A DNA stretch of 64,000 nucleotides from Roseivirga ehrenbergii (GTDB lineage: Bacteria > Bacteroidota > Bacteroidia > Cytophagales > Cyclobacteriaceae), in contig NZ_LQZQ01000052.1 in assembly GCF_001593005.1 (NCBI RefSeq), positions 23,279-87,278 on the forward strand. Reading direction: 5' to 3'. The notes under the pieces are model-generated. The model did not search any database. It had not been told where the DNA came from and saw only the letters and a list, made by a program, of their open reading frames with translations. The translations under genes were made by a program, and so were the position numbers. This document shows, in pieces, positions 45,537 to 54,569 of the stretch (its first letter is position 1; every line of letters starts with the position of its first letter).

Positions 45537-48041
45537 GTGTTATTACATACAAACAAAAAAGCATTGAATTTCAATAAGTTAACGACCTTAATTCTGGTAT
45601 TAGTTTGGTCAATAAGTGTAAACGCTCAGCAGGAGCGGAAATCATTTGAGGCGGTAAGAACTAATGAGAAGATCACCATAGATGGTGTAATGGATGAAGA
45701 TGTGTGGTGTTTAGCCCCATTAGTGACGGATTTTGTGCAAAACAGTCCAAATCCGGGAATGCCATCCAGCAAAAAGACAGAAGTGCGAATGCTTTATGAT
45801 GATGAAGCAATTTATGTGGTAGCTCAGCTATACGACAAAAGAGAAGACGTTTTTAACCTATTGACTAACCGTGACAACATTGGTAATTCTGATTATTTTG
45901 GCGTGAGCTTTGACCCTTATAATGCTGGGCTCAATGGCGTAGGAATTTTCGTTACTGTTGCTGGTGTTCAATACGATACCCGCTATTCCAACGGTGGCAA
46001 CGAAAGCATTTGGAGAAACGACTCAGGCTGGAATGCTGTTTGGCTTTCTTCGGTAAAAATTAGCGATGAGTACTGGACTGTGGAAATGAAAATACCCTAT
46101 GCGGTATTGAGGTTCAGTTCTCAAGATGTTCAGAACTGGGGCATCAACTTTATGCGCCAAAATACTTCCTTAAATGAAAGCTCCTATTGGAGTCCGATCG
46201 ACCCTGAAATTTCTGGTTATTTAAATCAGGCTGGAGTAATAAAAAACATCAAGAATATAAAACCTCCTACCCGATTATTTTTATACCCTTATGTATCAAC
46301 AGTTGTAAACAGGTCTACGGAAGTAGGCATGAGCAACCCAAGGTTGAATGGAGGTATGGACATAAAGTACGGAATCAATGATGCCTTTACTTTGGACATG
46401 ACCCTTATTCCAGATTTTAGCGGAGTAAGATCTGATAGACAAGTACTTAACCTTAGTCCTTTCGAAGTTAAATTTGACGAAAACAGAGCGTTTTTTACCG
46501 AAGGGGTTGAGCTTTTTAATAAAGCTGGTTTGTTCTATTCTAGAAGAATAGGCGGCACATTTGGCCACCGTAGCCGAGCGCTAAACGACAAGGAATCGGT
46601 TGTTTATTCACCCGATGCCGCGCAGCTTATTAATGCGAGTAAAATTACAGGCCGAACTAATAAAGGCTTGGGAATTGGGTTCTTTAATGCCATTACCAAA
46701 CCTACTTATTTAGAAGTAGAGAATATTGATACCGGTGAAAAAACCCAGGTGGAAGCAGACCCACTCACCAATTTTAACGTCATTGTTCTCGATCAAAACC
46801 TAAAGAATAACTCAAGTGTAACACTTACGAATACGAATGTAACAAGGGCAAAAAATGGAGATGACGCTAATGTAACAGCCTTCAATTTTTCGCTTAACGA
46901 TGCCAATAGGAATTGGCGTGCTTCAGGCTTTTTTGGCTATAGCAATGTGGCTTCTTATTCAGATGACATAAAGAGCACCAAAGGAGGAATTAAATACAAT
47001 ATTGGTATTAATAAGAATCGAGGACAGTTTCAGTATGGCATCAATAGAAATGTTGAATCAGACACTTACGACATTAACGATTTAGGTTTTTTACGCCAGT
47101 CTAACCAAATTGAACATGGGGCAAACTTCTCATTCAATCAATTTAGCCCAGTTGGGGCATTTAACAATTACAGAATAAGACTGAACGCAAACCACGAACA
47201 GCTATATGAACCACACGAATTTTCTACATGGAGGTATAGCGTAAATGTTAACGGACAACTTAAAAACTTCTGGAGCCTAAGTACCGAATTCAACCAAAGC
47301 CCAGGAATAAGTAATGACTTTTTTGAATCTAGGGTTTCGGGCTATGTTTTCAAAAAACCAAGTAATTATAGTGGAAGAATAAATATAAATACCGACAGCC
47401 GTAAGCAAGTACGAATGTCGGCCAACTTAAGGTATGGAAGAAGGCCCGACTGGGATCAAGAAGACATCTCCGGAAATCTATCAGCGAGAGTTAGAATTGG
47501 CGAAAGAGCTGAAATCAGTCATAATATAGACGTAAGCAGCCGCGACAACGAAAGAGGATATGCTAGAAGGCTTTACAATAGTAGCACTGGTGATTTAGAG
47601 TCTGTAATTTTTGGTAGAAGAGAAGTAAGAAACTTCACCAATACATTAAACGGCAGTTACATTTTCACCAATAGAATGGGGCTTACGCTTAGAGTGAGGC
47701 ACTACTGGAGTCGTGTAGACTATAAAGAGTTTTATGAACTTACTGAAGATGACGAACTCATAGCTACAAACTACACTGGTATCGATTCAGGAGAACTAGT
47801 TGATAATAGAAACTACAATGCCTTTAATATAGACATGGAATACAATTGGCAATTTGCCCCCGGTTCTGAAATTAAAGCTATTTGGAAAAGAAGCATAGGT
47901 ACAAACGACTATGATACTCAATTGCGTTTCTTCGATAACTTCAACAACACTTTTGGAGCACCAAATGTGGATTCAATTACCATTAGAATGGTTTATTTTA
48001 TCGACTATTTGAACATTAAAAACATCTTCACCAAAGGCTAA
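45537..48041 (+). CDS. DUF5916 outer-membrane protein with CBM9-like N-terminal domain
   Basis: An 834-residue exported protein. A signal peptide (ending SVNAQ, about residue 31) is followed by a CBM9-like beta-sandwich (about 40-230: ITIDGVMDEDVWCLAPLVTDF; EVRMLYDDEAIYVVAQLYD; WTVEMKIPYAVLRF) and then a DUF5916 region of amphipathic strands (about 250-834) that most likely forms an outer-membrane beta-barrel. Family members are thought to act on or bind extracellular carbohydrate; this is unproven. The listed start is a GTG; a TTG nine codons later (45564) would give a cleaner signal peptide. Six bases CACCTTTG before the start resemble a -7 box. Confidence 0.82.
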   Translation: MLLHTNKKALNFNKLTTLILVLVWSISVNAQQERKSFEAVRTNEKITIDGVMDEDVWCLAPLVTDFVQNSPNPGMPSSKKTEVRMLYDDEAIYVVAQLYDKREDVFNLLTNRDNIGNSDYFGVSFDPYNAGLNGVGIFVTVAGVQYDTRYSNGGNESIWRNDSGWNAVWLSSVKISDEYWTVEMKIPYAVLRFSSQDVQNWGINFMRQNTSLNESSYWSPIDPEISGYLNQAGVIKNIKNIKPPTRLFLYPYVSTVVNRSTEVGMSNPRLNGGMDIKYGINDAFTLDMTLIPDFSGVRSDRQVLNLSPFEVKFDENRAFFTEGVELFNKAGLFYSRRIGGTFGHRSRALNDKESVVYSPDAAQLINASKITGRTNKGLGIGFFNAITKPTYLEVENIDTGEKTQVEADPLTNFNVIVLDQNLKNNSSVTLTNTNVTRAKNGDDANVTAFNFSLNDANRNWRASGFFGYSNVASYSDDIKSTKGGIKYNIGINKNRGQFQYGINRNVESDTYDINDLGFLRQSNQIEHGANFSFNQFSPVGAFNNYRIRLNANHEQLYEPHEFSTWRYSVNVNGQLKNFWSLSTEFNQSPGISNDFFESRVSGYVFKKPSNYSGRININTDSRKQVRMSANLRYGRRPDWDQEDISGNLSARVRIGERAEISHNIDVSSRDNERGYARRLYNSSTGDLESVIFGRREVRNFTNTLNGSYIFTNRMGLTLRVRHYWSRVDYKEFYELTEDDELIATNYTGIDSGELVDNRNYNAFNIDMEYNWQFAPGSEIKAIWKRSIGTNDYDTQLRFFDNFNNTFGAPNVDSITIRMVYFIDYLNIKNIFTKG

Positions 48042-48090
48042 TTGTAATTCAAGTATTGAGTGGTTACCTTACTGACCTAATAAAAAGGTC

Positions 48091-48684
48091 ATCAATTATT
48101 TAGCACATTTATATCTCTCAGGATCACACTCAAAAATAGCCATTGGCAATTTTTTAGGCGATTTTGTGAAAGGAAGCCAATACCAAGACTACGAACCTGA
48201 TATTGCCAAAGGTGTATTGCTTCATCGTGAAATTGATCGGTTTACTGATTCGCATGAGGTGGTAAGCCAGAGCAAAAAACGTCTTTCGGAAAAGTACAGG
48301 CATTATTCTGGGGTTATTGTAGACATGTTCTACGACCACTTTTTGGCCAAGAACTTTAGCGAATTTCATTCCGATGATTTGAAAACTTTTTCTGAAAATC
48401 ACTTTAAGCAACTATTGGCCTTTCAAAACCAAATGCCTTCTCGTGCTCAACACATGTTACCTTATATGGTTTCGAATAATTGGCTCTTGGCATATGCCGA
48501 AATAAAAGGAATTCACCGTGCGCTTTTAGGTTTGTCTAGAAGAACCAAATTCGATTCGAAAATGGATGAATCAATTCAGGACTTAACACGAAATTATTCG
48601 ATGTTCGAAGAAGAATTCAGGCTATTTTTCCCCGACATTCAATTACACATTAGCGAATTCAGAGAAGATTTGATTAATTCGTAA
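48091..48684 (+). CDS. Acyl carrier protein phosphodiesterase-like protein (AcpH/DUF479), apparent ATC start
   Basis: A helical HD-like phosphodiesterase related to E. coli AcpH, which removes the 4'-phosphopantetheine arm from acyl carrier protein. The first standard start in frame is GTG at 48166, but the conserved N-terminus (xNYLAHLYLSG..IAIGNFLGDFVKG) is fully encoded upstream of it, from 48091 where the codon aligned with the family Met is ATC; a stop lies six codons earlier (48073). From there the protein has 197 residues, the normal length. Later motifs are LHREIDRFTDSH, YSGVIVDMFYDHFLA and MVSNNWLLAYA. A sequencing error or a true ATC start could explain this. Confidence 0.82.
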   Translation: MNYLAHLYLSGSHSKIAIGNFLGDFVKGSQYQDYEPDIAKGVLLHREIDRFTDSHEVVSQSKKRLSEKYRHYSGVIVDMFYDHFLAKNFSEFHSDDLKTFSENHFKQLLAFQNQMPSRAQHMLPYMVSNNWLLAYAEIKGIHRALLGLSRRTKFDSKMDESIQDLTRNYSMFEEEFRLFFPDIQLHISEFREDLINS

Positions 48685-48687
48685 CAC

Positions 48688-49131
48688 ATGATTATTTCTA
48701 AGCCCAAACGTAAGACTATCTTTTCCCTAACGGTTTTCACTCTAATTTCCGTTATCGGGGCACTTTACTTTATGCGCCAAATTTTAGCAGAGCCATCGGG
48801 TACATGGAGGTATATTCTATTAGGCTTTTTATTGGTGGTTTGTTCCATCATGCTCTATAAGCTTATTTTCAATTATAAAGTATTGAAAATTGGCTACGAC
48901 CAGATTCATGTTTATTACCCTTTCAGGTTCTTTAAATCTGTACAAGAAATATCTGAATTAGGGGCGTGGCAAGAAACTATTATTCACACTAATAAAACTG
49001 AATACAAGCAACTGAAGTTGGTTTTCATAAACAAAGGCTACGTAAAAATATCGAATCAAGAAAATAGCGATTACGATAAAGTATACAAATACATTAAAAA
49101 GAAGGCGCCCAAAAAAGAGGTAAAAGAATGA
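48688..49131 (+). CDS. Small membrane protein with PH-like C-terminal part
   Basis: A 147-residue protein I do not recognise as a named family. Two transmembrane helices (about 11-31 and 41-63) are joined by a short loop, followed by a cytoplasmic segment (65-147) with alternating strands (VLKIGYDQIHVYYPFRF; KQLKLVFINKGYVKIS) of the kind seen in bacterial PH-like domains. The end is Lys-rich. It lies 3 bases after the AcpH-like gene and overlaps fluC by four bases, so the three are cotranscribed. Confidence 0.7.
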   Translation: MIISKPKRKTIFSLTVFTLISVIGALYFMRQILAEPSGTWRYILLGFLLVVCSIMLYKLIFNYKVLKIGYDQIHVYYPFRFFKSVQEISELGAWQETIIHTNKTEYKQLKLVFINKGYVKISNQENSDYDKVYKYIKKKAPKKEVKE

Positions 49132-49499
49132 TGAAAAACGCACTCATTGTAGCTCTAGGTGGCGCAGTAGGAAGTGCCTTACGGTATGTAATTCAACACA
49201 CTATTCATTCTAAATACCCAAATTTATTTCCTTACGGTACTTTTGTAGTAAATATTGCAGGCTGCCTCCTTATCGGTCTATTGATGGGCTGGGCCACACA
49301 AGAAAAACTCCTTTCTCCTCAAATCAACCTTTTGCTTATTGCTGGGTTCTGTGGTGGGTTTACCACCTTTTCTACCTTTGCTTATGAGGGCAACACGTTC
49401 CTACTTGAGAATAAACCTCTACAAGCACTATTGTATATAGCGGCCAGTATTTTTGCGGGAATGATTGCTGCTTACTTGGGTTTGAAGTTGGCGAAGTGA
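49128..49499 (+). CDS. crcB: Fluoride channel FluC (CrcB)
   Basis: A 123-residue inner-membrane channel that exports fluoride as a dual-topology dimer. Four helices and the family signatures are visible: GGAVGSALRYV (about 10-20), GTFVVNIAGCLLIG (about 37-50, with the pore Asn) and GFCGGFTTFSTFAYE (about 74-88, with the Phe and Na+-site residues). No fluoride riboswitch is visible upstream; the gene is translated in coupling with the PH-like membrane protein. Confidence 0.93.
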   Translation: MMKNALIVALGGAVGSALRYVIQHTIHSKYPNLFPYGTFVVNIAGCLLIGLLMGWATQEKLLSPQINLLLIAGFCGGFTTFSTFAYEGNTFLLENKPLQALLYIAASIFAGMIAAYLGLKLAK

Positions 49500-49695
49500 T
49501 TAGTAATTTTGGATGACCGAAGACTAATTCTAGAATTTGTCAAACTTGTCCAATAAACAATTTAAAAGGACTATCTTAACATTGTTTCTCGAAAAGCGAA
49601 TTTTGGGTTTTAATATTTACCTGAGTTTCAAATAAAACTGTGATTACTAAAATAAATAGTCATAAACACTATATATTTTAGTATTTTTACACATT

Positions 49696-52692
49696 ATGAA
49701 TGAGATGTTAGAGCAAGGGCTAAAAAAATTAGAAATGATTGGAGATTCCAATCATACCTCAGGCCTTGTCTCTGTTCATAACCATCAAGGCCACATAGCT
49801 CCTGAAGAATACTTAGCTCTTGAAAACGCCAAGAAATACAGAGCCGATTTTGTGTATTTCAGGAGGTTTCAAAATAGACCTTCAATCCCCCAAATTTTCA
49901 TTTATGACTTCACAAATAAGATTGGGGTTGAGGAACAAGAGCTAACTCAGTTACACAAACAACTTTACAGTTCCGCTCAGGTTCCAATGTTCTTTGTGCT
50001 TACAAAAAAAGACATAAGAATCTTTAATTGTTTTGAAAGACCATCGGAAGGAAATCAACTAAAGTATAAGCCCTTAAAGGTTATAAAGTTAGCTGCAGAT
50101 GTTTCTAAAGCTGTTCAACAAGAATATGATGAATTCTCTGGAAGGGCTTTTGACAATGGAACATTCTGGGAGGACTCAAAGTATAGCAAGCAGTTTAAGT
50201 TTAGTAATAGCGCATATGAGAAATTACTTACTGAATTAAAGCAAGCATTACGGGACATCATCAAAACGAAAGTCCTACCGGCCAATATTGCTAGAAAGGT
50301 AATGGTGACCTCTATCCTTGTAAGGTATTTGGAAGAGCGCGAGGACGAGGAAGGCAGAAAAGTATTTCCAAGTAACTTTTTCAGCAAGTTTATTCCCAAC
50401 GGAGAGAAATTTACTGATGTTTTTCAAAAGAAGGGAGCATATCTAAATCTTTTGGATTTCTTGGCAGAACATTTCAATGGAGGAATATTTCAGGTAGATC
50501 ATGATGACAGAGAGTTCCTAAAAACCGCTGATCTAAGTAGATTTGGCTTGTTTCTAGAAGGTGAGGCAGAAGGGCTTCAACGGGTATTGTGGAAACTTTA
50601 TTCGTTTAATGATCTACCAGTAGAGCTAATTAGTAATATCTATGAAGAATTTCTGGGGAAGCAACGAGGTGTAGTTTACACGCCTCCATTTTTAGTCAAT
50701 TTCCTCCTTGATGAATCCATGCCTCTAGAGTCAGATGCTACTGACTTTAAAATTCTCGATCCAGCATGTGGATCCGGAGTTTTTCTTGTAGGTGCATATA
50801 GAAGGCTAATTCATAGATGGCGAAGAAATAATGGTTGGGACAGACCATCATTAGAGACGCTCAAAAGTTTACTCAGGGAAAACATCTTTGGAGTTGAATT
50901 GAACAAAGATGCCGCTGACTTGACCATTTTCAGTTTAAGCTTAGCCCTGTGCGATGAGTTAACCCCTTTACAAATCTGGGAAGATTTAAAATTTGACAAT
51001 CTTCATGAGCGAAATATTATTCATGACGACTTCTTTAATGTATTAGCATCAAATAAACTGCAACAAGAATTTGATCTGATCATTGGCAATCCACCATTTG
51101 ATTCAAGCTTAACAGAACCTGCAAAAATTATTGAGAGTAAGGCGCTACTACAAAGAAATGAATCAGAGGTAAATAAAAACTCATCTAAAAAGGCCAAACA
51201 GATAAAATTACCTGATAATCAGGTGTCACTTCTTTTTCTTGAGCAATCAGTTAAACTTTGTAAGCCACTGGGTTTAGTCTGCTTGATTCAACCATCTGGC
51301 CCACTTCTTTATAACAATTCATCAACGGATTTTAGAAGACTGTTATTTGAGAAATATAATATTCCTCAGGTAATAGATTTCACGCATATCAGTAGAATCC
51401 TTTTTGGTAAAAATGGCGATGTTGCCACCGCTGCAATTTTCATTAAGAATGAAAAAGCTAAAGAAAGAGGTGTGCTACATATTACCGCACGTAGAACCAA
51501 ACCTCACAAAGAGAAGCTTTATTTTGAATTGGACACTTATGATTTTCACCATGTTCCGAGGCAGTTAGCTTTAAACGATCCTCTCATATGGAAATCAAAT
51601 TTTATTGGGGGATTCAGAGTACATCAGCTTGTGAGCAGATTTAAGCATGATCGAACATTGGGACAGTATTTATCTAAAAAAATTGAAAATGATAATTGGG
51701 TAATACGGGAAGGCTTTAAAACCGGAAAGCAATCAGAAATAGTTGAACTTCTAAGATTACAAAGTTTAAGTGATGGGCTAAATCCATCAGAGCAAGAAAG
51801 GCTACAAAAACTTGATAAAAAGTTTACAACAGCAAAATTTTTAACAGGTAGAAAGACTCTATTGAAAGGTGGCTTAAAAGATGAAGGTATTGATGAGACC
51901 AAAATCGACAATTTGAGCGATACACATTTTTTACGTGACTGGGTAAAAAGACCTGAAATTTTTGAACCACCACACCTGCTTATTGGAGAAGTAGCCGGTA
52001 AAACTTCTATTCCTATAGATTTTTCCAATGATTTTTTATCTTTCAAATCCCAAATTATTGGCATCCATGCATCAGAAAGCTCCGAATTAATAAGAATTGC
52101 TGATAGACTTAAGAACAATAAGTTTTACTTGTTTTATCTAGCCGCTATCTCTGGAAGATTCATGGTTAACAAGTCAACCTCTATTCTAAAAGGAGATATT
52201 GATAATCTACCATATTCAGAAGACAATAATCTAAGTTTCTCTACCCAAGAGAAAATTCTTATTGACGATACCGTTGATTACCTCATTGAATTCAAACAAA
52301 AAGGAGAAAACTCAGCAATATCAATTCAAGATGCTTCTACTCCTGATCTGAAGAAATTTGCAAAAATCTATTGTGGGATTTTATCAAAGGTTTATCCTTC
52401 AATTAAACCACACGATTACTTCGAAACCAATTCTTATATCTGTTACCCATTTTATTTCGGTGAAAACAAACCTGACATTGACTTTTCCAACGCTGATGAA
52501 GCCGAAAGTCATCTTGAGGCTTTGGTAAGAAAAAACCTCAATGCAAGTTTAAGACTTACCCGCATTGTGAGAATGTATGAGGGGAACGTCATTTACCTGA
52601 TTAAGCCTAAGAAGCTTCGCTATTGGCTCCAGTCGATTGCTCTACGAGATGCAGACGAAACATTTACAGACCTTAGAAAACAGGGGTATTGA
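49696..52692 (+). CDS. N6-adenine DNA methyltransferase (Eco57I/type IIG-like)
   Basis: A 998-residue DNA methyltransferase. Residues 1-300 form an N-terminal helical/alpha-beta part with VYFRRF..PQIFIYDF (53-71) and VPMFFVLTKKDIRIF, reminiscent of the N-terminal nuclease-like region of type IIG enzymes, but I see no full PD-(D/E)xK set there. The gamma-class methylase core follows: GVVYTPPFLVNFLL (325-338), motif I ILDPACGSGVFL (353-364) and catalytic motif IV LIIGNPPF (461-468). The C-terminal 350 residues should be the target-recognition part (LPYSEDN-like motif near 840). Upstream DNA is very AT-rich. Its stop overlaps the next gene by one base (TGATG). Confidence 0.9.
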   Translation: MNEMLEQGLKKLEMIGDSNHTSGLVSVHNHQGHIAPEEYLALENAKKYRADFVYFRRFQNRPSIPQIFIYDFTNKIGVEEQELTQLHKQLYSSAQVPMFFVLTKKDIRIFNCFERPSEGNQLKYKPLKVIKLAADVSKAVQQEYDEFSGRAFDNGTFWEDSKYSKQFKFSNSAYEKLLTELKQALRDIIKTKVLPANIARKVMVTSILVRYLEEREDEEGRKVFPSNFFSKFIPNGEKFTDVFQKKGAYLNLLDFLAEHFNGGIFQVDHDDREFLKTADLSRFGLFLEGEAEGLQRVLWKLYSFNDLPVELISNIYEEFLGKQRGVVYTPPFLVNFLLDESMPLESDATDFKILDPACGSGVFLVGAYRRLIHRWRRNNGWDRPSLETLKSLLRENIFGVELNKDAADLTIFSLSLALCDELTPLQIWEDLKFDNLHERNIIHDDFFNVLASNKLQQEFDLIIGNPPFDSSLTEPAKIIESKALLQRNESEVNKNSSKKAKQIKLPDNQVSLLFLEQSVKLCKPLGLVCLIQPSGPLLYNNSSTDFRRLLFEKYNIPQVIDFTHISRILFGKNGDVATAAIFIKNEKAKERGVLHITARRTKPHKEKLYFELDTYDFHHVPRQLALNDPLIWKSNFIGGFRVHQLVSRFKHDRTLGQYLSKKIENDNWVIREGFKTGKQSEIVELLRLQSLSDGLNPSEQERLQKLDKKFTTAKFLTGRKTLLKGGLKDEGIDETKIDNLSDTHFLRDWVKRPEIFEPPHLLIGEVAGKTSIPIDFSNDFLSFKSQIIGIHASESSELIRIADRLKNNKFYLFYLAAISGRFMVNKSTSILKGDIDNLPYSEDNNLSFSTQEKILIDDTVDYLIEFKQKGENSAISIQDASTPDLKKFAKIYCGILSKVYPSIKPHDYFETNSYICYPFYFGENKPDIDFSNADEAESHLEALVRKNLNASLRLTRIVRMYEGNVIYLIKPKKLRYWLQSIALRDADETFTDLRKQGY

Positions 52693-53405
52693 TGTTAGCA
52701 GATCGAATTGAAAATATCGGTAATGGAAACCTTTCAGAAGGAGTTGAAATTGACGCATCCATAAAGGCTGTTATTGAATTCATTGAAACTCACTTTTCTG
52801 GCTTCTCGGAGAAAGTTAAAGGGGAAATTACTGCAAGTGAAAAAGCGTTGACTGATAAACTTTGTAAGTACTTTAATCGAGTAGCTGGACCTTACCCCTT
52901 TTTCTTTCATCATGAGAATGTAGAAAATCACAGTTCAGGAATGAGTCCACAAATAGATATAGGCACTCTTTCACGAGAAGAACAAATCACCGTTGGAGAT
53001 CGGAACTATGCTGAGTTTGACTCGTTTTTCTCCATTGAGGCAAAAAGGCTTCCAACGCCTGGTCAAAATCGAGAAAAGGAATACGTAATTGGTCATGATA
53101 AACCTACTGGTGGCATTGAACGATTCAAGAAAGGTATTCATGGCAAAAGGCTTGGGTATGCAGCTATAATTGGATATGTACAAAAAGAAGATTTTGACTT
53201 TTGGTTTCTACAAATCAACGATTGGATTGAGGAGCTTGTTAAAACATCTCAGGGTGAATGGATTGTTGATGATAAGCTTAGAAGATTGACTGTTCAGAAC
53301 GGTAACCAACTAGCAAAATTTCAATCTGATAATATTCGACTTCCTGCAAAATCGAAAACTGATAAAATCAAACTTTTACATTTTTGGATAACTCTGGTAG
53401 ACTAA
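52692..53405 (+). CDS. Putative PD-(D/E)xK nuclease partner of the methyltransferase
   Basis: A 237-residue protein without an obvious named family. From the ATG at 52692 the spacing PQID (D89) ... SIEAK (E116, K118) fits the PD-(D/E)xK nuclease core, with a strand before each and a conserved-looking GGIERFKKGIHG (140-151) and DFDFWFLQIND after it. The N-terminal 60 residues are helical. The TGATG overlap with the methyltransferase shows they work together, so restriction endonuclease is the best guess; a role in sequence recognition is the alternative. A TTG one codon upstream is less likely as start. Confidence 0.72.
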   Translation: MLADRIENIGNGNLSEGVEIDASIKAVIEFIETHFSGFSEKVKGEITASEKALTDKLCKYFNRVAGPYPFFFHHENVENHSSGMSPQIDIGTLSREEQITVGDRNYAEFDSFFSIEAKRLPTPGQNREKEYVIGHDKPTGGIERFKKGIHGKRLGYAAIIGYVQKEDFDFWFLQINDWIEELVKTSQGEWIVDDKLRRLTVQNGNQLAKFQSDNIRLPAKSKTDKIKLLHFWITLVD

Positions 53406-53460
53406 GTTTAAACCCTGAGTCAGTCAATTCCAAATTACGCTTAGTATAAGAAAGCATCTG

Positions 53461-54513
53461 CTAATGACTCCAATCATAGCCATCCAAACTCTCTAAACAA
53501 GCAATTAATAAGTCAATTGATCCTTGAATATCATCTTTATGTGCCATTTCAATTACTTGATGTAAGTGACGTGTTGGAATTGAAACTGCTCCAGAAATAG
53601 CTCCATTTTTACCCATACGCTGAACACCTGCTGTGTCTGTACCACCAGCAGTAAGTATTTCGGGTTGCCACTTAATGTTCTCGGCATTGGCAGTTTGCTT
53701 CATAAATTCCACCATACGGTAATCGCAAATGGTTGAAGCATCCATAATTTTGATGGCCGTACCCTTTCCTAATTCAGTCACTTTTTCGTGTGGTTGCGCT
53801 CCCGGTAAATCGAAGGCAATTGTAGTATCTAAACCAAAACCAAAATCGGGGTTAATAGTATGAGCAGAAACGTTTGCTCCTCTTAAGCCCACTTCTTCCT
53901 GTACAGTAAATACTCCGTAGACATCATAAGGCTGGTTTTTCAGATTTCTCAAAGCCTCTATCAAAATAAAAACAGAAACACGATTATCGATGGACTTGCA
54001 GTTAACACAATCGCCCATTTCAATCAGTTCCCTTTCTCTAGTAATTGGGTCGCCAATTGATATAAGCTTTTCTACTTCCTCTTTAGGTCTACCTAAATCT
54101 ATAAAATAGTCTGATAGCTTGGCCAGTTTAGTACGCTCTTCAGCCGACATTACATGAATAGGCTTACTGCCCATTACGCCAATCACATCTTCTTTTCCAT
54201 GAATAATTACACGTTGGGCAGTTAAGGTTTTTGGGTCGAAGCCACCTAATGTATGAAAACGCACAAAGCCATTATCATCTATATGGGTTACTATAAAACC
54301 AATTTCATCCATATGAGCCGCCACCATGGCCTTTTTCCCTTCAGGATTATTTACTCCTTTTTTAATGGCTATTACATTGCCCATATTATCTACCGACAAC
54401 TCATCTACCAAAGGGGAAACTTCTTTAATTACCAAATCGCGAATTCTCTTTTCAAAACCAGGCGCTCCAGCCTCTTCGCAAATTTTCTTCAGAAGGGATA
54501 CATTAATGCTCAT
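53461..54513 (-). CDS. M42 family metallopeptidase (aminopeptidase)
   Basis: A 350-residue cytosolic tetrahedral aminopeptidase. All metal and catalytic residues of the family are visible: H67 (AAHMDE), D176 (CKSIDNRVS), E206/E207 (VQEEVGLRG), D229 (GLDTT) and H318 (PTRHLHQ). A GTG seven codons upstream (54534) is in frame, but the ATG at 54513 gives the usual start (MSINVSLLKKICEEAGAPGFE). It lies between the restriction-like pair and the fibre-like cluster and belongs to neither by function. Confidence 0.9.
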   Translation of the reverse strand: MSINVSLLKKICEEAGAPGFEKRIRDLVIKEVSPLVDELSVDNMGNVIAIKKGVNNPEGKKAMVAAHMDEIGFIVTHIDDNGFVRFHTLGGFDPKTLTAQRVIIHGKEDVIGVMGSKPIHVMSAEERTKLAKLSDYFIDLGRPKEEVEKLISIGDPITRERELIEMGDCVNCKSIDNRVSVFILIEALRNLKNQPYDVYGVFTVQEEVGLRGANVSAHTINPDFGFGLDTTIAFDLPGAQPHEKVTELGKGTAIKIMDASTICDYRMVEFMKQTANAENIKWQPEILTAGGTDTAGVQRMGKNGAISGAVSIPTRHLHQVIEMAHKDDIQGSIDLLIACLESLDGYDWSH

Positions 54514-54569
54514 ATGACGTACAATTTTATGCACGAATATAGAGCTAAATTAAAAGTAGAAAAAGGGAT

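Noticed and set aside
49000..49127. Fluoride riboswitch before fluC/crcB
   Set aside because: The gene overlaps its upstream neighbour by four bases, and I saw no crcB-motif pseudoknot there.
51624..52118. A 164-codon frame on the minus strand inside the DNA methyltransferase gene
   Set aside because: Antisense to the target-recognition part of the methyltransferase, very Ser/Leu-rich, no motif; a shadow.
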